The notes: generated from the letters alone by a model not told the origin. 64,000 nucleotides of DNA from Allobrachymonas sp. (GCA_030529505.1 JAUMWT010000004.1:40134-104133); one strand, 5' to 3'; numbered from the stretch's first letter, positions 38,808 through 47,791 are shown. Program-made: numbers and translations.

Positions 38808-41276
38808 ATGTCTGAATTCACCAATTTCCCTGCCCAACCCATTGACCTGCCGCTGCTGCCGTTGCGCGATGTGGTGGTTTTCCCGCACATGGTCATTCCC
38901 CTGTTCGTGGGGCGCAGCAAGAGCATCCACGCGCTGGAAGCGGCTATGGAAGGCAACAGGGCCATCATGCTGGTGGCGCAAAAGTCTGCCGCGCAAGAGG
39001 AGCCCGCCGTTTCCGACATGCATGACACGGGCTGCATCGCTTCGATCCTGCAATTGCTCAAGCTGCCCGACAACACGGTGAAAGTGCTGGTGGAGGGCCG
39101 CCAGCGCGCCAGCGTGCAGGCCGTAGTGGAGCAGGAGAAGTATTTTTCTGCCACCGTTTTGCCCCAGGCGGCAACAGATGATTTGTCGGCGCAAGAGCAG
39201 AGCGAGCTGGAGGCGCTGCGCCGCGCGGTGATGCAGTCGTTCGAGCAATACGTCAAGCTCAACAAGAAAATTCCGTCTGAAGTGCTGCTGTCGATCGGCA
39301 ACATCGAAGCGCCCGGTCGCCTGGCCGACACCATTTCGGCGCATCTGCCGCTGGAGCTGAATTACAAGCAGCAGATTCTGGATGAGCACAATGTGCACAA
39401 GCGCCTGGAGCTGCTCTTCGCCAAGCTGGAGCAGGAGGTGGACATCCTGAACGTGGACAAGCGCATTCGCGGCCGCGTCAAGCGCCAGATGGAGAAGAAC
39501 CAGCGCGACTTCTACCTCAACGAGCAGGTCAAAGCCATCCAGAAAGAACTGGGCGAGGGCGAAGACGGCGTGGACATCGAAGAGCTGGAAAAGAAAATCC
39601 GGCAAGCCAAAATGCCCAAAGAGGCCTTGGCCAAAGCGCAGTCCGAACTCAAAAAGCTCAAGCTCATGTCGCCCATGTCGGCCGAAGCAGGCGTGGTGCG
39701 CAACTACATCGAAGTATTGGCTGGCCTTCCCTGGAGCAAGCGCACCAAGGTCAAAAAGAATCTGGCCGAGGCCGAAACCGTGCTCAATGCCGATCACTAC
39801 GGGCTGGAGCGCGTGAAAGACCGCATTCTGGAATATTTGGCCGTGCAACAGCGCGTGGACAAGGTCAAGGCCCCCATCTTGTGCCTGGTGGGGCCGCCTG
39901 GCGTGGGCAAAACCTCGCTGGGGCAATCCATTGCCAAGGCCACGGGCCGCAAATACGTGCGCATGGCGCTGGGCGGCATGCGTGACGAGGCTGAAATCCG
40001 CGGCCACCGCCGCACCTACATCGGTGCCTTGCCCGGCAAGATTTTGCAGAACCTGAGCAAGGTCGGTACGCGCAATCCGCTCTTTCTGCTGGATGAAATC
40101 GACAAGCTCGGCGCGGATTTTCGTGGCGACCCCTCCAGCGCCTTGCTGGAGGTGCTTGACCCCGAGCAGAACCACACTTTCAGCGACCACTACGTGGAGC
40201 AAGATTTTGACTTGAGCGAAGTCATGTTCGTGGCCACGTCCAACTCCATGAACATTCCGCCGGCCTTGCTGGATCGGATGGAGGTGATTCGCCTCTCGGG
40301 CTATACCGAAGACGAAAAAATCAATATCGCCCAGCAATACCTGCTGCCCAAGCAGATCAAGAACAACGGCGTCAAAGACGGCGAATTGGAGGTAAGCGAA
40401 GCCGCCATTCGAGACATCGTGCGTTACTACACCCGCGAAGCGGGCGTGCGCTCGCTGGAGCGCGAACTGTCGAAGATTTGCCGCAAGGTCATCAAGGCCG
40501 TGCAATTGGGGCAGGCCAAAGGCCAGCAAGTGGTAACGCCCGACAATCTGTCCGATTACCTGGGCGTGCGCCGTTACACCTATGGCCGTGCGGAGGAGAA
40601 AAACACCGTGGGCCAGGTGGTGGGCCTGGCTTGGACGGAGGTGGGCGGCGATCTGCTCACCATCGAAGCGGCCACCATGCCGGGCAAAGGCAATATCACG
40701 CGTACAGGTTCGCTGGGCGAGGTGATGAAAGAGTCGGTAGAAGCCGCGCGCACCGTGGTGCGCAGCCGTGCCGCCCAATTGGGCATTGCCGACGATGCTT
40801 TCGAGAAGCGCGACATCCACATCCACGTGCCCGATGGCGCCACGCCCAAAGACGGTCCCAGCGCCGGCGCGACCATGACGACGGCGCTGGTGTCTGCGCT
40901 CACCGGCATTGCCGTGCGCGCGGACGTGGCCATGACTGGCGAGATCACCCTGCGCGGTGAGGTGACCATCATCGGTGGCTTGAAAGAAAAACTGCTGGCG
41001 GCGCTGCGCGGCGGCATCCGCAAAGTCATCATTCCGCAAGAGAACGTGAAGGATTTGCAGGAAATCCCCGAAAACGTGAAGCAGGGGCTTGAAATCATCC
41101 CCGTGCGCTGGATCGATGAGGTGCTGGCCATTGCGCTGGAAGCGCAACCGCAGCCTTTGCCCGCTTCATCAGAGGCTGCGCCTGACGAGTTTGGGGAAGT
41201 CGCCGCCTTGGCGCCAAGTGCGGCCGATAAAGCGCGCAAAACCACCCGCAGCAAGCGGCAGGCCATCAAGCATTGA
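38808..41276 (+). CDS. lon: ATP-dependent protease Lon
   Basis: Homo-hexameric AAA+ serine protease for damaged and regulatory proteins. The 822-residue protein has the N-terminal LonN domain (LPLLPLRDVVVFPHMVIPLFVGR), a coiled-coil, Walker A near residue 362 (GPPGVGKTS), Walker B (LFLLDEIDKLG) and the proteolytic dyad: Ser in KDGPSAG (about 684) and Lys in GGLKEKLLAA (about 726). The C-terminal 50 residues are Ala/Ser/Pro-rich and slightly longer than in E. coli Lon. Confidence 0.98.
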   Translation: MSEFTNFPAQPIDLPLLPLRDVVVFPHMVIPLFVGRSKSIHALEAAMEGNRAIMLVAQKSAAQEEPAVSDMHDTGCIASILQLLKLPDNTVKVLVEGRQRASVQAVVEQEKYFSATVLPQAATDDLSAQEQSELEALRRAVMQSFEQYVKLNKKIPSEVLLSIGNIEAPGRLADTISAHLPLELNYKQQILDEHNVHKRLELLFAKLEQEVDILNVDKRIRGRVKRQMEKNQRDFYLNEQVKAIQKELGEGEDGVDIEELEKKIRQAKMPKEALAKAQSELKKLKLMSPMSAEAGVVRNYIEVLAGLPWSKRTKVKKNLAEAETVLNADHYGLERVKDRILEYLAVQQRVDKVKAPILCLVGPPGVGKTSLGQSIAKATGRKYVRMALGGMRDEAEIRGHRRTYIGALPGKILQNLSKVGTRNPLFLLDEIDKLGADFRGDPSSALLEVLDPEQNHTFSDHYVEQDFDLSEVMFVATSNSMNIPPALLDRMEVIRLSGYTEDEKINIAQQYLLPKQIKNNGVKDGELEVSEAAIRDIVRYYTREAGVRSLERELSKICRKVIKAVQLGQAKGQQVVTPDNLSDYLGVRRYTYGRAEEKNTVGQVVGLAWTEVGGDLLTIEAATMPGKGNITRTGSLGEVMKESVEAARTVVRSRAAQLGIADDAFEKRDIHIHVPDGATPKDGPSAGATMTTALVSALTGIAVRADVAMTGEITLRGEVTIIGGLKEKLLAALRGGIRKVIIPQENVKDLQEIPENVKQGLEIIPVRWIDEVLAIALEAQPQPLPASSEAAPDEFGEVAALAPSAADKARKTTRSKRQAIKH

Positions 41277-41369
41277 AGGCGCTCCGGGTTCAGCACGCAT
41301 GTTGTGAAGACTGAACGCCACATCGAATGCTGCTGGGCAAACCTTGCTCATGAAGAGCGAGCAAGCCCG

Positions 41370-41399
41370 GAGACAGACGAGGAAAATTGAAGCTATAAT
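41370..41399 (+). promoter_or_regulatory. Promoter of the tRNA-Gly/tRNA-Cys unit
   Basis: GAGACA (41370-41375), an 18-base spacer and a perfect TATAAT (41394-41399), with the tRNA starting 14 bases later. Position and -10 quality support it. Confidence 0.55.
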
Positions 41400-41412
41400 G
41401 CCGAGCTTCAAC

Positions 41413-41488
41413 GCGGGAATAGCTCAGTTGGTAGAGCGCAACCTTGCCAAGGTTGAGGTCGCGAGTTCGAGACTCGTTTCCCGCTCCA
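41413..41488 (+). tRNA. tRNA-Gly (anticodon GCC)
   Basis: The 76-base cloverleaf has acceptor GCGGGAA with TTCCCGC, D-arm AGCTCAGTTGGTAGAGC, anticodon GCC between AACCTT and AAGGTT, T-arm GCGAGTTCGAGACTCG and an encoded CCA. Confidence 0.98.
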
Positions 41489-41541
41489 GCTTCTCAAAAA
41501 GCGCCGCTGGCAAAGGAAGTGGCGCTTCTCTCCGAACTCAA

Positions 41542-41615
41542 GGCGCGGTAGCAAAGCGGTTATGCACCGGATTGCAAATCCGAGTAGGTCGGTTCGACTC
41601 CGGCCCGCGCCTCCA
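41542..41615 (+). tRNA. tRNA-Cys (anticodon GCA)
   Basis: The 74-base cloverleaf has acceptor GGCGCGG with CCGCGCC, anticodon GCA in CGGATTGCAAATCCG, T-loop GGTTCGACTCC and an encoded CCA. It lies 53 bp after tRNA-Gly and probably shares its transcript. Confidence 0.98.
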
Positions 41616-41660
41616 AACAGCTTCACTCCTTTCAGGATAACGGCGCTGCCGCAATCACCA

Positions 41661-41690
41661 AAGGCTTCCAGAATCTGGAAGCCTTTTTTC
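41661..41690 (+). terminator. Terminator of the tRNA-Gly/tRNA-Cys transcript
   Basis: AAGGCTTCCAG (41661-41671) and CTGGAAGCCTT (41675-41685) form a perfect 11-bp stem with a three-base loop, followed by TTTTC. Confidence 0.92.
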
Positions 41691-41811
41691 TTGGCCCCAA
41701 CCCTGGCAGAAGTCGCATCAGACAAACAACATGCGCCGGCGGTGGAGCGTGCGGCCCGGGGCTTGCTACAGCCTGCCGTGGAAGAAAGCGGATTGGCCTC
41801 AGTGGACTCCG

Positions 41812-41960
41812 CTGGGATCTGTTCAAGCTTCCTTGAAAGCGTTGTCCTTCAAAAAATCATTGCTCAAGGGGTGGCAGTTGTCGCCATGCGACGTTTGGCC
41901 AGGCGGGCGAGCAGAATGGCTCAATGGCTTTGGGGCACAACCCGAAGGGAAACAGTTGCT
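41812..41960 (+). repeat. Repeat family II, second divergent copy (left part only)
   Basis: CTGGGATCTGTTCAAGCTTCC at the left resembles the end of the element at 6661, and both share a TCGCCATGCGACG-TTG-CCAGGC block about 70 bp inside, followed by alignable GGC-TT-G-CAACC segments. A matching right end was not found before mntR. The stretch 41691-42244 holds no other recognisable feature except the mntR operator. Confidence 0.5.
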
Positions 41961-42214
41961 GTGCAAAGCAAGGCTGCCAACCGCGTCGGTCAAGCGACAA
42001 AAGAAGAACATCCACTCTGACCTGGCGCCAGCATCCTCCCCGATTTTGGCTGTGCCAAAGCGCACCGGGGCAGGCTGGGCGACTGGCGAATTGGCGAAGC
42101 GGTTTTGAGTGGCGTTTGCTGTTTTCTTCTTGGTGGCTGGGAGCGTCAGCTTTTCGGTTCAAGCAAGGCAGAAAAAATCGCCAGACACGAAAGTTCTGCT
42201 GTCTTGATATAGAA

Positions 42215-42230
42215 TTTCGGCAAACCTAAA
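42215..42230 (+). promoter_or_regulatory. Candidate MntR-type operator
   Basis: TTTCGG-CAAA-CCTAAA is an imperfect palindrome (5 of 6 positions) overlapping a TAGAAT -10-like box (42210-42215) and lying 15 bases before the mntR start. Similar TTTAGG/CCTAAA boxes are bound by DtxR/MntR-family repressors, which would give autoregulation of the whole operon. Confidence 0.45.
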
Positions 42231-42244
42231 AATAGATCAAGAAA

Positions 42245-42919
42245 ATGCCAACAAAAGAAGACTATCTCAGGATCATCTATGAAGAGGGCGGGCTGGAAAG
42301 CATCGTCTCCAACAAGATGATTGCCGAAAAGCTCGGCCTGACGGCTGCTTCGGTTTCCGAAATGCTGACCAAGCTCAGCAGCCAGGGGCTGATTGATTAC
42401 CAGGCTTACAAAGGCTCTCGGCTCACGCCAGACGGGTTGGCCGCCTGCATGGACGTGGTGCGCAGTCACCGCTTGTGGGAGGTTTTTTTGATTCGCCACC
42501 TGGGCTACAGCTGGCGCGAATCGCATGAAGACGCGCATTTGCTGGAGCATGCGGCATCGCCCCGGATGCTGGAGCGGCTGGACGCCTTTTTGAACTACCC
42601 GCAAACCTGCCCGCACGGTTCGCTGATTCCGCGCGAGGGCGAGGCCTTGCGCCAGGCCAGTTTGCAGCGCCTGTCGGATCTGGCTGTGGGCGATCACGCC
42701 ATCGTGCGGCGGGTGGTGGAAGACGGCGCGCTGCTCGACTATCTGGAACGCAGTGGGGTTGAGGTGCACCAGCCCATACGGGTTCTTGCGGTTGAAGATT
42801 ACGAAGGCCCCATCAGCTTTGAGCAGGGCGATCAAACGATCAGTCTCAGCTACAAGGCGGCCACACAGATTTTTGTAGAGCGCCGCAGCGGCGCAAGTCC
42901 AAGAAAGAGGAAATCATGA
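42245..42919 (+). CDS. mntR: DtxR/MntR-family metal-dependent repressor
   Basis: Metal-sensing repressor that binds operator DNA when Mn(II) or Fe(II) is bound. The 224-residue protein has a winged helix (YLRIIYEEGG; KMIAEKLGLTAASVSEMLTKLSSQGLI), the metal-binding/dimerisation domain (SHRLWEVFLIRHLGYSWRESHEDAHLLEHAASPRMLERL) and a C-terminal FeoA/SH3-like domain. Its stop overlaps the binding-protein gene by four bases (ATGA). The neighbouring importer with a His-His-Glu-Asp site points to manganese rather than iron. Confidence 0.85.
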   Translation: MPTKEDYLRIIYEEGGLESIVSNKMIAEKLGLTAASVSEMLTKLSSQGLIDYQAYKGSRLTPDGLAACMDVVRSHRLWEVFLIRHLGYSWRESHEDAHLLEHAASPRMLERLDAFLNYPQTCPHGSLIPREGEALRQASLQRLSDLAVGDHAIVRRVVEDGALLDYLERSGVEVHQPIRVLAVEDYEGPISFEQGDQTISLSYKAATQIFVERRSGASPRKRKS

Positions 42920-43926
42920 CAAGCAGCATTTCATGCACACACCGGTTTTCAGCAGGCATCGGCAAAGTGCTATCGCCGTGGCTGACGGCGTTCATCGCAA
43001 CATTTGCGCTGATGTTGGCAGCTTGCACGCAGCAAGCGCCCCAGGCCTCCAAAGCCCAGGCAGCAGCCAGCGAAGCAGCCGTTGTCAAAAAACTGCACGT
43101 TCTTGCCACCACGACCATGCTGCAGGATTTGGCCGCTGCCATTGGCGGCGAGCGGGTGCAGGCCACGGCTCTGATGGGCCCGGGCATTGACCCGCACCTG
43201 TATCAGGCCAGCGCGGGCGACGTGAAAACCATGCAGGGTGCCGACGTGGTCGCCTATCATGGCCTGCATCTCGAAGGCAAGATGGATGAAGTCTTTGCCT
43301 CACTGGCCAAGCAGGGCCGGCCGGTCATCCACCTTGGGGAGGGGCTGGACAAAGCCAAACTGCTGGCCGACGAAGACAATCCCCAGCTGCACGATCCGCA
43401 CATCTGGTTTGACGTGGCCATCTGGAAAGAAGCCGCCCAGTACATGGCTGATCGCTTGGCCAGCATCGACCCGCAGCACGCAGCCGCATACTCGGCCAAT
43501 CTGAAAACCTATCTGCTCCAGCTCGACGAGCTGGATCAATACATGAAGCAGCGCGTGCAGGAAGTGCCCGCGGGGCAAAGGGTGCTGGTCACCGCGCACG
43601 ACGCCTTCCGCTACTTTGGCCGGGCCTATGGCTTTGAAGTGATGGGCCTGCAGGGCATCAGCACCGAAGCGGAAGCCGGCACGGCCGACGTAAGCAAGCT
43701 GGCGGCTTTCATCGCCGATCGCCGCATCAAGGCGATATTCGTGGAATCGTCGGTGCCGCACAAAAACGTCGAGGCTTTGCAGGCGGCCGTCAAGGCCAGG
43801 GGCTTTGAAGTGGCCATTGGCGGTGAGCTGTATTCAGACGCTTTGGGCGATGCTGCATCGGGCCATAACACCTATCTTTCGACCCTCAAGGCCAATATCG
43901 ACACCCTGGTGGATGCTTTGAAATAA
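42916..43926 (+). CDS. TroA/PsaA-type metal-binding lipoprotein (manganese likely)
   Basis: Periplasmic cluster A-I binding protein of a Mn/Zn ABC importer, 336 residues. It has an export signal with a possible lipobox (LMLAAC), the family start HVLATTTMLQDLAAAIGGERV, and four metal ligands: His in DPHLYQ, His in DPHIWF, Glu in GISTEAEAG and Asp in GGELYSDAL. A Glu as third ligand is as in the Mn proteins PsaA/MntC, whereas TroA and Zn forms usually have His. SD AGAGGAAA precedes the start, which overlaps mntR. Confidence 0.93.
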   Translation: MTSSISCTHRFSAGIGKVLSPWLTAFIATFALMLAACTQQAPQASKAQAAASEAAVVKKLHVLATTTMLQDLAAAIGGERVQATALMGPGIDPHLYQASAGDVKTMQGADVVAYHGLHLEGKMDEVFASLAKQGRPVIHLGEGLDKAKLLADEDNPQLHDPHIWFDVAIWKEAAQYMADRLASIDPQHAAAYSANLKTYLLQLDELDQYMKQRVQEVPAGQRVLVTAHDAFRYFGRAYGFEVMGLQGISTEAEAGTADVSKLAAFIADRRIKAIFVESSVPHKNVEALQAAVKARGFEVAIGGELYSDALGDAASGHNTYLSTLKANIDTLVDALK

Positions 43927-43953
43927 AAGCAGGCAAAGGAAGCAGAAAGCCGT

Positions 43954-44718
43954 ATGGGCACCAATCTGGACAGCCATGCAAATGAGTCCGCCGCAGTGAA
44001 GGTGCATGACCTGACCGTGGCCTACGATCACAAGCCGGTGCTCTGGGATATCGACCTGATCATTCCCAGGGGACAGCTGGTGGCCATCGTCGGCCCCAAC
44101 GGAGCGGGCAAAACCACGCTCATCAAGGCCATGCTGGGCCTGATCAAACCCGTATCGGGCGCGGTGCGCTTTGAGGGGCAAGCCCGGGGCTGGCCCAAAA
44201 ACCGGGTGGCCTATGTGCCGCAAAGCGAGAGCGTGGATTGGGACTTCCCCGCCACCGTGCTCGATGTGGTGATGATGGGCCGCTACGGGCACTTGGGCTG
44301 GTTCAAGCGGCCGGGCAGGGCGCAAGAGGCGCTGGCGCTGGATGCCTTGCAGCGAGTCGGCATGGCCGATTACGCCCGGCGGCAGATCAGCCAGCTCTCG
44401 GGCGGGCAGCAGCAGCGGGTGTTTCTGGCGCGGGCACTGGTGCAGCAGGCCGACATCTACTTTCTGGACGAGCCCTTCAAGGGTGTGGATGCCCAAACCG
44501 AAAAAACCATCGTGGGCCTGCTCAAAGACTTGCGGGCGCAGGGCAAAACCCTTGTCGTGGTGCACCACGATTTGCAAACGGTGGCCGATTATTTCGATTG
44601 GGTCACGCTCATCAATCTGCGCGTGGTGGCCAATGGCCCGGTGCAAGAAGCCTTTACCGCCCAAAACCTGGGCCTGCTCTACGGCTGCCCGCCCATGCAG
44701 CTGAAAGGGGCGGTTTGA
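43954..44718 (+). CDS. Metal ABC transporter ATP-binding protein (TroB-type)
   Basis: Cytoplasmic ATPase of the importer, 254 residues. Walker A GPNGAGKTT, Q-loop region VAYVPQSESVDWDFP (typical for Mn/Zn ATPases), signature LSGGQQQR, Walker B IYFLDEPFKGVD and H-loop VVHHD are all present. It follows the binding-protein gene by 27 bp and overlaps the next permease by one base (TGATG). Confidence 0.96.
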   Translation: MGTNLDSHANESAAVKVHDLTVAYDHKPVLWDIDLIIPRGQLVAIVGPNGAGKTTLIKAMLGLIKPVSGAVRFEGQARGWPKNRVAYVPQSESVDWDFPATVLDVVMMGRYGHLGWFKRPGRAQEALALDALQRVGMADYARRQISQLSGGQQQRVFLARALVQQADIYFLDEPFKGVDAQTEKTIVGLLKDLRAQGKTLVVVHHDLQTVADYFDWVTLINLRVVANGPVQEAFTAQNLGLLYGCPPMQLKGAV

Positions 44719-45668
44719 TGGCGCCCCTGTCAGCCCTGTTGCAGGACTACACCTTTCAAACCGTGGCGCTGGGCGCTGCCTTGCTGGGCGCCATCAGCGG
44801 CGTGCTGGGCAGCTTTGCCGTGCTGCGCAAGCAAAGCCTGCTGGGCGACGGGGTGTCGCACGCGGCCCTGCCGGGCGTGGTCATGGCCTTTTTGCTCAGC
44901 GGCAGCAAAAAGACCGAAATGCTGCTGCTGGGCGCCTTGCTCAGCGGCTTGCTGGCCACCTTCCTCATGCTCAAGATCGTGCAGCACGCGCGTATCCAGT
45001 TCGACAGCGCGCTGGCGCTGGTGATGTCGGTTTTTTTCGGCCTGGGGCTGGTGCTGCTCACCTATTCGCAAAAACTGCCCAATGCCAATCAGGCGGGGCT
45101 CAAGCGATTCATTTACGGGCAGGCCTCGACCCTGCTGGAGCGCGATCTGTGGCTGATGGCCATGTGCGCGCTGGTTTTGCTCGTGGTGGTGAGCTTGCTC
45201 TGGAAAGAGTTCAAGCTTCTCTCCTTCGATCCGGACTTTGCGCAAACCCTGGGCTTTCGCCCCGGCCCGCTGGGCCTTTTGCTCTCGCTGCTGGTGGTGT
45301 TGGCCATCATCGTCGGCCTGCAAACCGTGGGCGTGGTCTTGATGAGCGCCATGCTGATCGCACCGGCCACCGCAGCGCGGCAATGGACCAACCGCCTGGG
45401 CCGCATGGTGATTCTGGCGGCGCTGCTGGGTGCGGCATCGGGCGTATTGGGCACGCTGTGGAGCTCGGCCGTGCCCGGCATGCCCACCGGGCCGGCCATC
45501 GTGGTGTGTGCCAGCAGCGCAACCGTTTTCAGCCTGTTGTTTGCGCCGGGGCGCGGCATGCTGCACCGCCTGTATCGCCGCAGGCAGCAGCGCATGCAAG
45601 GGGTTGCGGGCGCCTATCAAGTGCAACAGTTCCAGCCCATGCATGCGCAAAAAAGGCAGGGGGCCTGA
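44718..45668 (+). CDS. Metal ABC transporter permease (TroC-type)
   Basis: ABC-3 family membrane permease, 316 residues, with about eight hydrophobic segments. Typical elements are VLRKQSLLGDGVSHAALPGVV near the N-terminus and GLQTVGVVLMSAMLIAPATAARQWTNRL near the C-terminus. The start codon overlaps the ATPase stop (TGATG). A longer frame upstream is only the ATPase gene read in another phase. Confidence 0.94.
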   Translation: MAPLSALLQDYTFQTVALGAALLGAISGVLGSFAVLRKQSLLGDGVSHAALPGVVMAFLLSGSKKTEMLLLGALLSGLLATFLMLKIVQHARIQFDSALALVMSVFFGLGLVLLTYSQKLPNANQAGLKRFIYGQASTLLERDLWLMAMCALVLLVVVSLLWKEFKLLSFDPDFAQTLGFRPGPLGLLLSLLVVLAIIVGLQTVGVVLMSAMLIAPATAARQWTNRLGRMVILAALLGAASGVLGTLWSSAVPGMPTGPAIVVCASSATVFSLLFAPGRGMLHRLYRRRQQRMQGVAGAYQVQQFQPMHAQKRQGA

Positions 45669-45669
45669 A

Positions 45670-46815
45670 ATGACGCCAGGCATGGAAATCCAACTCATTG
45701 CCGTTTTCGTGGCGGTGGCTTGCGCCTTGCCGGGGTGTTTTCTCGTGCTGCGCAAAATGGCCATGATGGCCGATTCCATCACGCACACCATCCTGCTGGG
45801 CATCGTGCTGGCCTTTTTCATGACGCACGATTTGAAGTCGCCCCTGCTCATCGTCGGGGCCGCGCTCATGGGGGTGCTGACCGTCTGGCTGACCGAAATG
45901 CTCAGCCGCACCCGCCTGGTCTCCGAAGACTCGGCCATCGGCATCGTCTTTCCCCTGCTGTTTTCCATTGCCATCATCCTGATCAGCCGCCATGCCAGCT
46001 CCATCCATCTGGACACGGACGCCGTTTTGATGGGCGAACTGGCCTTCACACCTTTTGACCGCTGGCTCGTGAACGGGCGGGACATGGGCGCCAAAGCCCT
46101 TTACACCACGGGGATCTTGCTGCTGCTCAACGTGGGCCTGATCACGCTTTTCTTCAAGGAATTGAAGATCGCCGCCTTCGATCCCATGCTGGCAGCCGTG
46201 CTGGGCTTTTCTCCGGCCTTGCTGCATTACGGGCTGATGAGCCTGGTTTCCGTCACGGCCGTGGGCGCTTTCGAAGCGGTCGGCTCGGTGCTGGTGGTGG
46301 TCTTCATGGTCGGCCCGCCGCTTGCGGCCTATCTGCTCACCCATGAACTCAAGCACATGCTCTGGATCAGCGCCGCCTTGGGGGCATTGAGCGGCGTGCT
46401 GGGCTACCCCCTGGCCATGTGGCTGGATGCATCAATCGCCGGCAGCATGGCGGCAAGCAGCGGTCTGGTTTTTGCCGCCGTCTTCGTTTTTTCGCCCCGC
46501 CGGGGACTGATCCTTGGGCTGCTGCGCAAAAAACAGCAGCGCCAGACGTTTGCCGAGCTGACCTTGCTGACGCATCTGCTGAATCACGAAAACACGCCCC
46601 AGGAAAAAGAGGAAAACTCCCGAGCCAGCATTGCCTTTCACTTGCGCTGGGAAGAGAAGAAGCTCGCTGCCATCATCCAAGCCTTGCAGGCCAAGGGCAG
46701 CATCTGCAACGAAGAAGGTTTGCTCAAGCTCACGGCCCAGGGCCGGCAGGAGCAGCAAGCAGCAGCGGCCCGTTTGCTGCAGCCTGTTCACGGCGCTGCA
46801 GTGCGGGGCGGTTGA
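45670..46815 (+). CDS. Metal ABC transporter permease with C-terminal winged-helix-like domain (TroD-type)
   Basis: Second ABC-3 permease, 381 residues. The membrane part (VLRKMAMMADSITHTILLGIV; VGAFEAVGSVLVVVFMVGPPLAAYLL) ends near residue 285. About 90 further residues are soluble and contain a helix-turn-helix-like region followed by a possible wing (LAAIIQALQAKGSICNEEGLLKLTAQGRQEQ), recalling DtxR-family DNA-binding domains found fused to some TroD permeases. The start is one base after the previous stop. It is the last gene of the operon. Confidence 0.9.
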   Translation: MTPGMEIQLIAVFVAVACALPGCFLVLRKMAMMADSITHTILLGIVLAFFMTHDLKSPLLIVGAALMGVLTVWLTEMLSRTRLVSEDSAIGIVFPLLFSIAIILISRHASSIHLDTDAVLMGELAFTPFDRWLVNGRDMGAKALYTTGILLLLNVGLITLFFKELKIAAFDPMLAAVLGFSPALLHYGLMSLVSVTAVGAFEAVGSVLVVVFMVGPPLAAYLLTHELKHMLWISAALGALSGVLGYPLAMWLDASIAGSMAASSGLVFAAVFVFSPRRGLILGLLRKKQQRQTFAELTLLTHLLNHENTPQEKEENSRASIAFHLRWEEKKLAAIIQALQAKGSICNEEGLLKLTAQGRQEQQAAAARLLQPVHGAAVRGG

Positions 46816-46886
46816 CTGAATGGAAGGCGGCCTGCTGCAACGGCAAGGCCAGACCTGGCTTTGACGGCCCACGGCTGAAATGCTTA

Positions 46887-47080
46887 GGGCCTGTGCAAAG
46901 TCATGCTCAGCCTGCCAACCAAGAACCCGTTCAAACTCTTTTACTTTTAATGAGGAGTGCCAGAGAAGCAAGGCGGAGATCGGCAAACTGGTGCGTGGCA
47001 GCCTCTCGCCGCACTTCCGCAGCCTTCGCTTCCTTCTCCGGTCAGATAAAGCTGCGCTCGACGATCCAGCGTTTGGGCAT
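46887..47080 (-). pseudogene. Remnant of an IS5-family transposase (3' end)
   Basis: On the minus strand a decayed transposase C-terminus is readable only with frameshifts: PKRWIVERSF in one frame, RRRKRRLRKCGERLPRTSL in a second, and FADLRLASLALLIKSKRV in a third, matching the RWVVERSFAW...RRL.K.CERxLxTSL.xxxLAxLxLLL pattern of IS5 transposases. GGGCCTGTGCAAAG at 46887-46900 resembles an IS5-type terminal repeat. The 5' part is absent. It is inactive and sits between the metal importer operon and mscL. Confidence 0.8.
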
Positions 47081-47098
47081 CGCTTAAAAGTCGCCATG

Positions 47099-47132
47099 AA
47101 AAATCCGCCCGGCATTGCGCAGGGCGGATTTT
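47099..47132. terminator. Bidirectional terminator before mscL
   Basis: AAAATCCGCCC (47099-47109) and GGGCGGATTTT (47121-47131) pair over 11 bp. A-rich and T-rich flanks allow termination in both directions, for the metal importer operon and for mscL. Confidence 0.85.
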
Positions 47133-47151
47133 TCATTCAATCGCGGGCGGC

Positions 47152-47571
47152 TTATTTTTTCAGGCTGTCGCGAATTTCGCGCAGCAGCACCACTTCTTCA
47201 GGCGTGGCAGGCGGCTCGGCCGGCGTTTCCTTTTTCATGCGGTTGAATTGCTTGACCATCATGAAAATCACAAAGGCCAGAATGACGAAGTTCACCACGA
47301 TGGTGATGAAATTGCCGTAGGCAAATACGGGCACGCCGGCTTTTTGCAAGGCATCCAGCGTATCGGGCACGCCTTCGGGCGGAGTGGCCAGCTTGATGTA
47401 CATATTGGAAAAATCGATTTTTCCGACAATCATGCCGATCAAGGGCATGATCAAATCCTTGACGGCGGAATCGACAATCTTGCCGAAAGCCCCGCCGATG
47501 ATGACACCCACGGCCAAATCCATGACATTGCCTTTAACGGCAAACTCCTTGAACTCCTGCATCATTCCCAT
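47152..47571 (-). CDS. mscL: Large-conductance mechanosensitive channel MscL
   Basis: Inner-membrane pentameric emergency valve that opens on osmotic downshock. The 139-residue protein starts at 47571 with AAAGGA upstream, has the N-terminal amphipathic helix ([32 protein letters not shown]) with TM1, a periplasmic loop, TM2 ([19 protein letters not shown]) and the cytoplasmic helix ending [15 protein letters not shown]. Length and motifs are standard. Confidence 0.97.
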   Translation of the reverse strand: MGMMQEFKEFAVKGNVMDLAVGVIIGGAFGKIVDSAVKDLIMPLIGMIVGKIDFSNMYIKLATPPEGVPDTLDALQKAGVPVFAYGNFITIVVNFVILAFVIFMMVKQFNRMKKETPAEPPATPEEVVLLREIRDSLKK

Positions 47572-47791
47572 AGATTTTCCTTTCCAAAATTGTGTGCCGA
47601 TGAATGGCTGATCGGCCTGATGCCACTGCCTTGGGTGCAGCACACGCATCAGCCATCTCCTGACGCGGGCGGGATATTAACGGCATCCGGCCGTGCTCCT
47701 GAAAATGATGGTATCCATTGGTAACTTGCTTTCTGCAATGCTTGGCCTTTTTGGTAAAAACCGAACACGCTCTTCTGCCAAAATTTCTGCC

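Noticed and set aside
38634-41147. An 837-codon minus-strand frame opposite lon.
   Set aside because: Antisense shadow of lon; composition is His/Leu/Gln-rich without domain motifs.
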